DNA of 51,288 bases. Source: Clostridia bacterium (GTDB lineage: Bacteria > Bacillota > Clostridia > Oscillospirales > CAG-382). The position numbers and the translations under genes were made by a program. Below, piece by piece: positions 51,288 through 51,288 of the stretch. The notes below the pieces were generated by a model that was given only the letters and a program-made list of their open reading frames with translations, searched no databases and was not told the DNA's origin. The stretch spans positions 1 through 51,288 of the forward strand of contig JAGAUT010000032.1 of NCBI GenBank assembly GCA_017620655.1. Direction: 5' to 3'. Position 1 is the stretch's first letter. Every line of letters starts with the position of its first letter.

Positions 51288-51288
51288 G

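Noticed and set aside
1..51288. CRISPR arrays, insertion sequences, prophage or integrase genes
   Set aside because: No direct-repeat arrays, transposase, recombinase or phage structural genes were recognised. Gene order and composition look like a stable chromosomal region.

Overview
The window is a gene-dense, AT-leaning stretch of a low-GC Gram-positive anaerobe. A strict anaerobe of the class Clostridia is indicated by NAD(P)H-linked [FeFe]-hydrogenase genes (hndA, hndB, hndC), the H-cluster maturases HydE and HydG, and a Rex redox repressor. Spore genes (spoVAC and dipicolinate synthase dpsAB) indicate a spore-former or a descendant of one. A dockerin-bearing secreted protease and a CE2-like esterase suggest a fibre- or starch-degrading gut bacterium of the Ruminococcus type. 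That last assignment is inference from gene content, not a species identification.

Layout. 1-5941 (minus): hydrogenase operon hndA ... hndB-hndC, with six signalling-type genes inserted (two DRTGG proteins, an RsbW-like ATPase, a sensory-type [FeFe]-hydrogenase homologue, a PHP phosphoesterase, a second small ATPase). 5942-6282: divergent control region with a Rex-like operator, an inverted repeat and a preQ1 riboswitch in front of queT. 6283-13006 (plus): queT, then ribF, a D,D-carboxypeptidase homologue, a DUF1653 gene, dxs and a dockerin protease, closed by a strong terminator. 13027-17244 (plus): aminotransferase, trpS, a TagO/WecA-type transferase and an unknown membrane protein. 17239-17975 (minus): an island of three tiny unknown genes. 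18011-23083 (plus): YfcE-type phosphatase, unknown membrane protein, thiI, cinA and a methyltransferase-acetyltransferase fusion. 23119-27800 (minus): MBOAT acyltransferase, parB, two membrane proteins (one a MORN-repeat protein with an apparent frameshift) and a TrmH-type methylase. 27827-30523: spoVAC, zinc-ribbon protein, OGG-type glycosylase and DUF6062 protein. 30517-33630 (minus): dCMP deaminase, YwlE-type phosphatase, rimI, tsaD, rex. 33815-36072 (plus): deacetylase-like, HD and P-loop proteins. 36139-39265 (minus): mutL-tgt. 39361-42316 (minus): hydrogenase maturation operon (TM1266-type regulator, hydE, hydG) with its own promoter, Rex-like operator and attenuator-like leader. 42311-48432 (minus): phoH, ybeY-era fusion, recO, mutS2, lipoprotein. 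48597-51130 (plus): dpsA-dpsB and the CE2-like esterase. 51211-51287: tRNA-Arg(ACG).

How the parts connect. The most coherent theme is hydrogen metabolism. The structural operon at the left edge and the maturation operon about 36 kb away carry nearly identical 18-bp Rex-type operators (16 of 18 bases) placed identically over the -10 box, and rex itself lies in the window. The maturation operon also has an intrinsic terminator directly abutting the ribosome binding site of its first gene, preceded by a perfect-spacing promoter and a roughly 90-nt leader able to form a competing antiterminator. This looks like an undescribed attenuator or riboswitch. In the same operon hydG is broken by one in-frame TGA while the reading frame and conserved sequence continue intact. 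A second theme is queuosine salvage: a preQ1-sensing leader drives queT, and tgt lies 30 kb away. Other genes are mostly housekeeping, with two unusual fusions (YbeY-Era and methyltransferase-GNAT).
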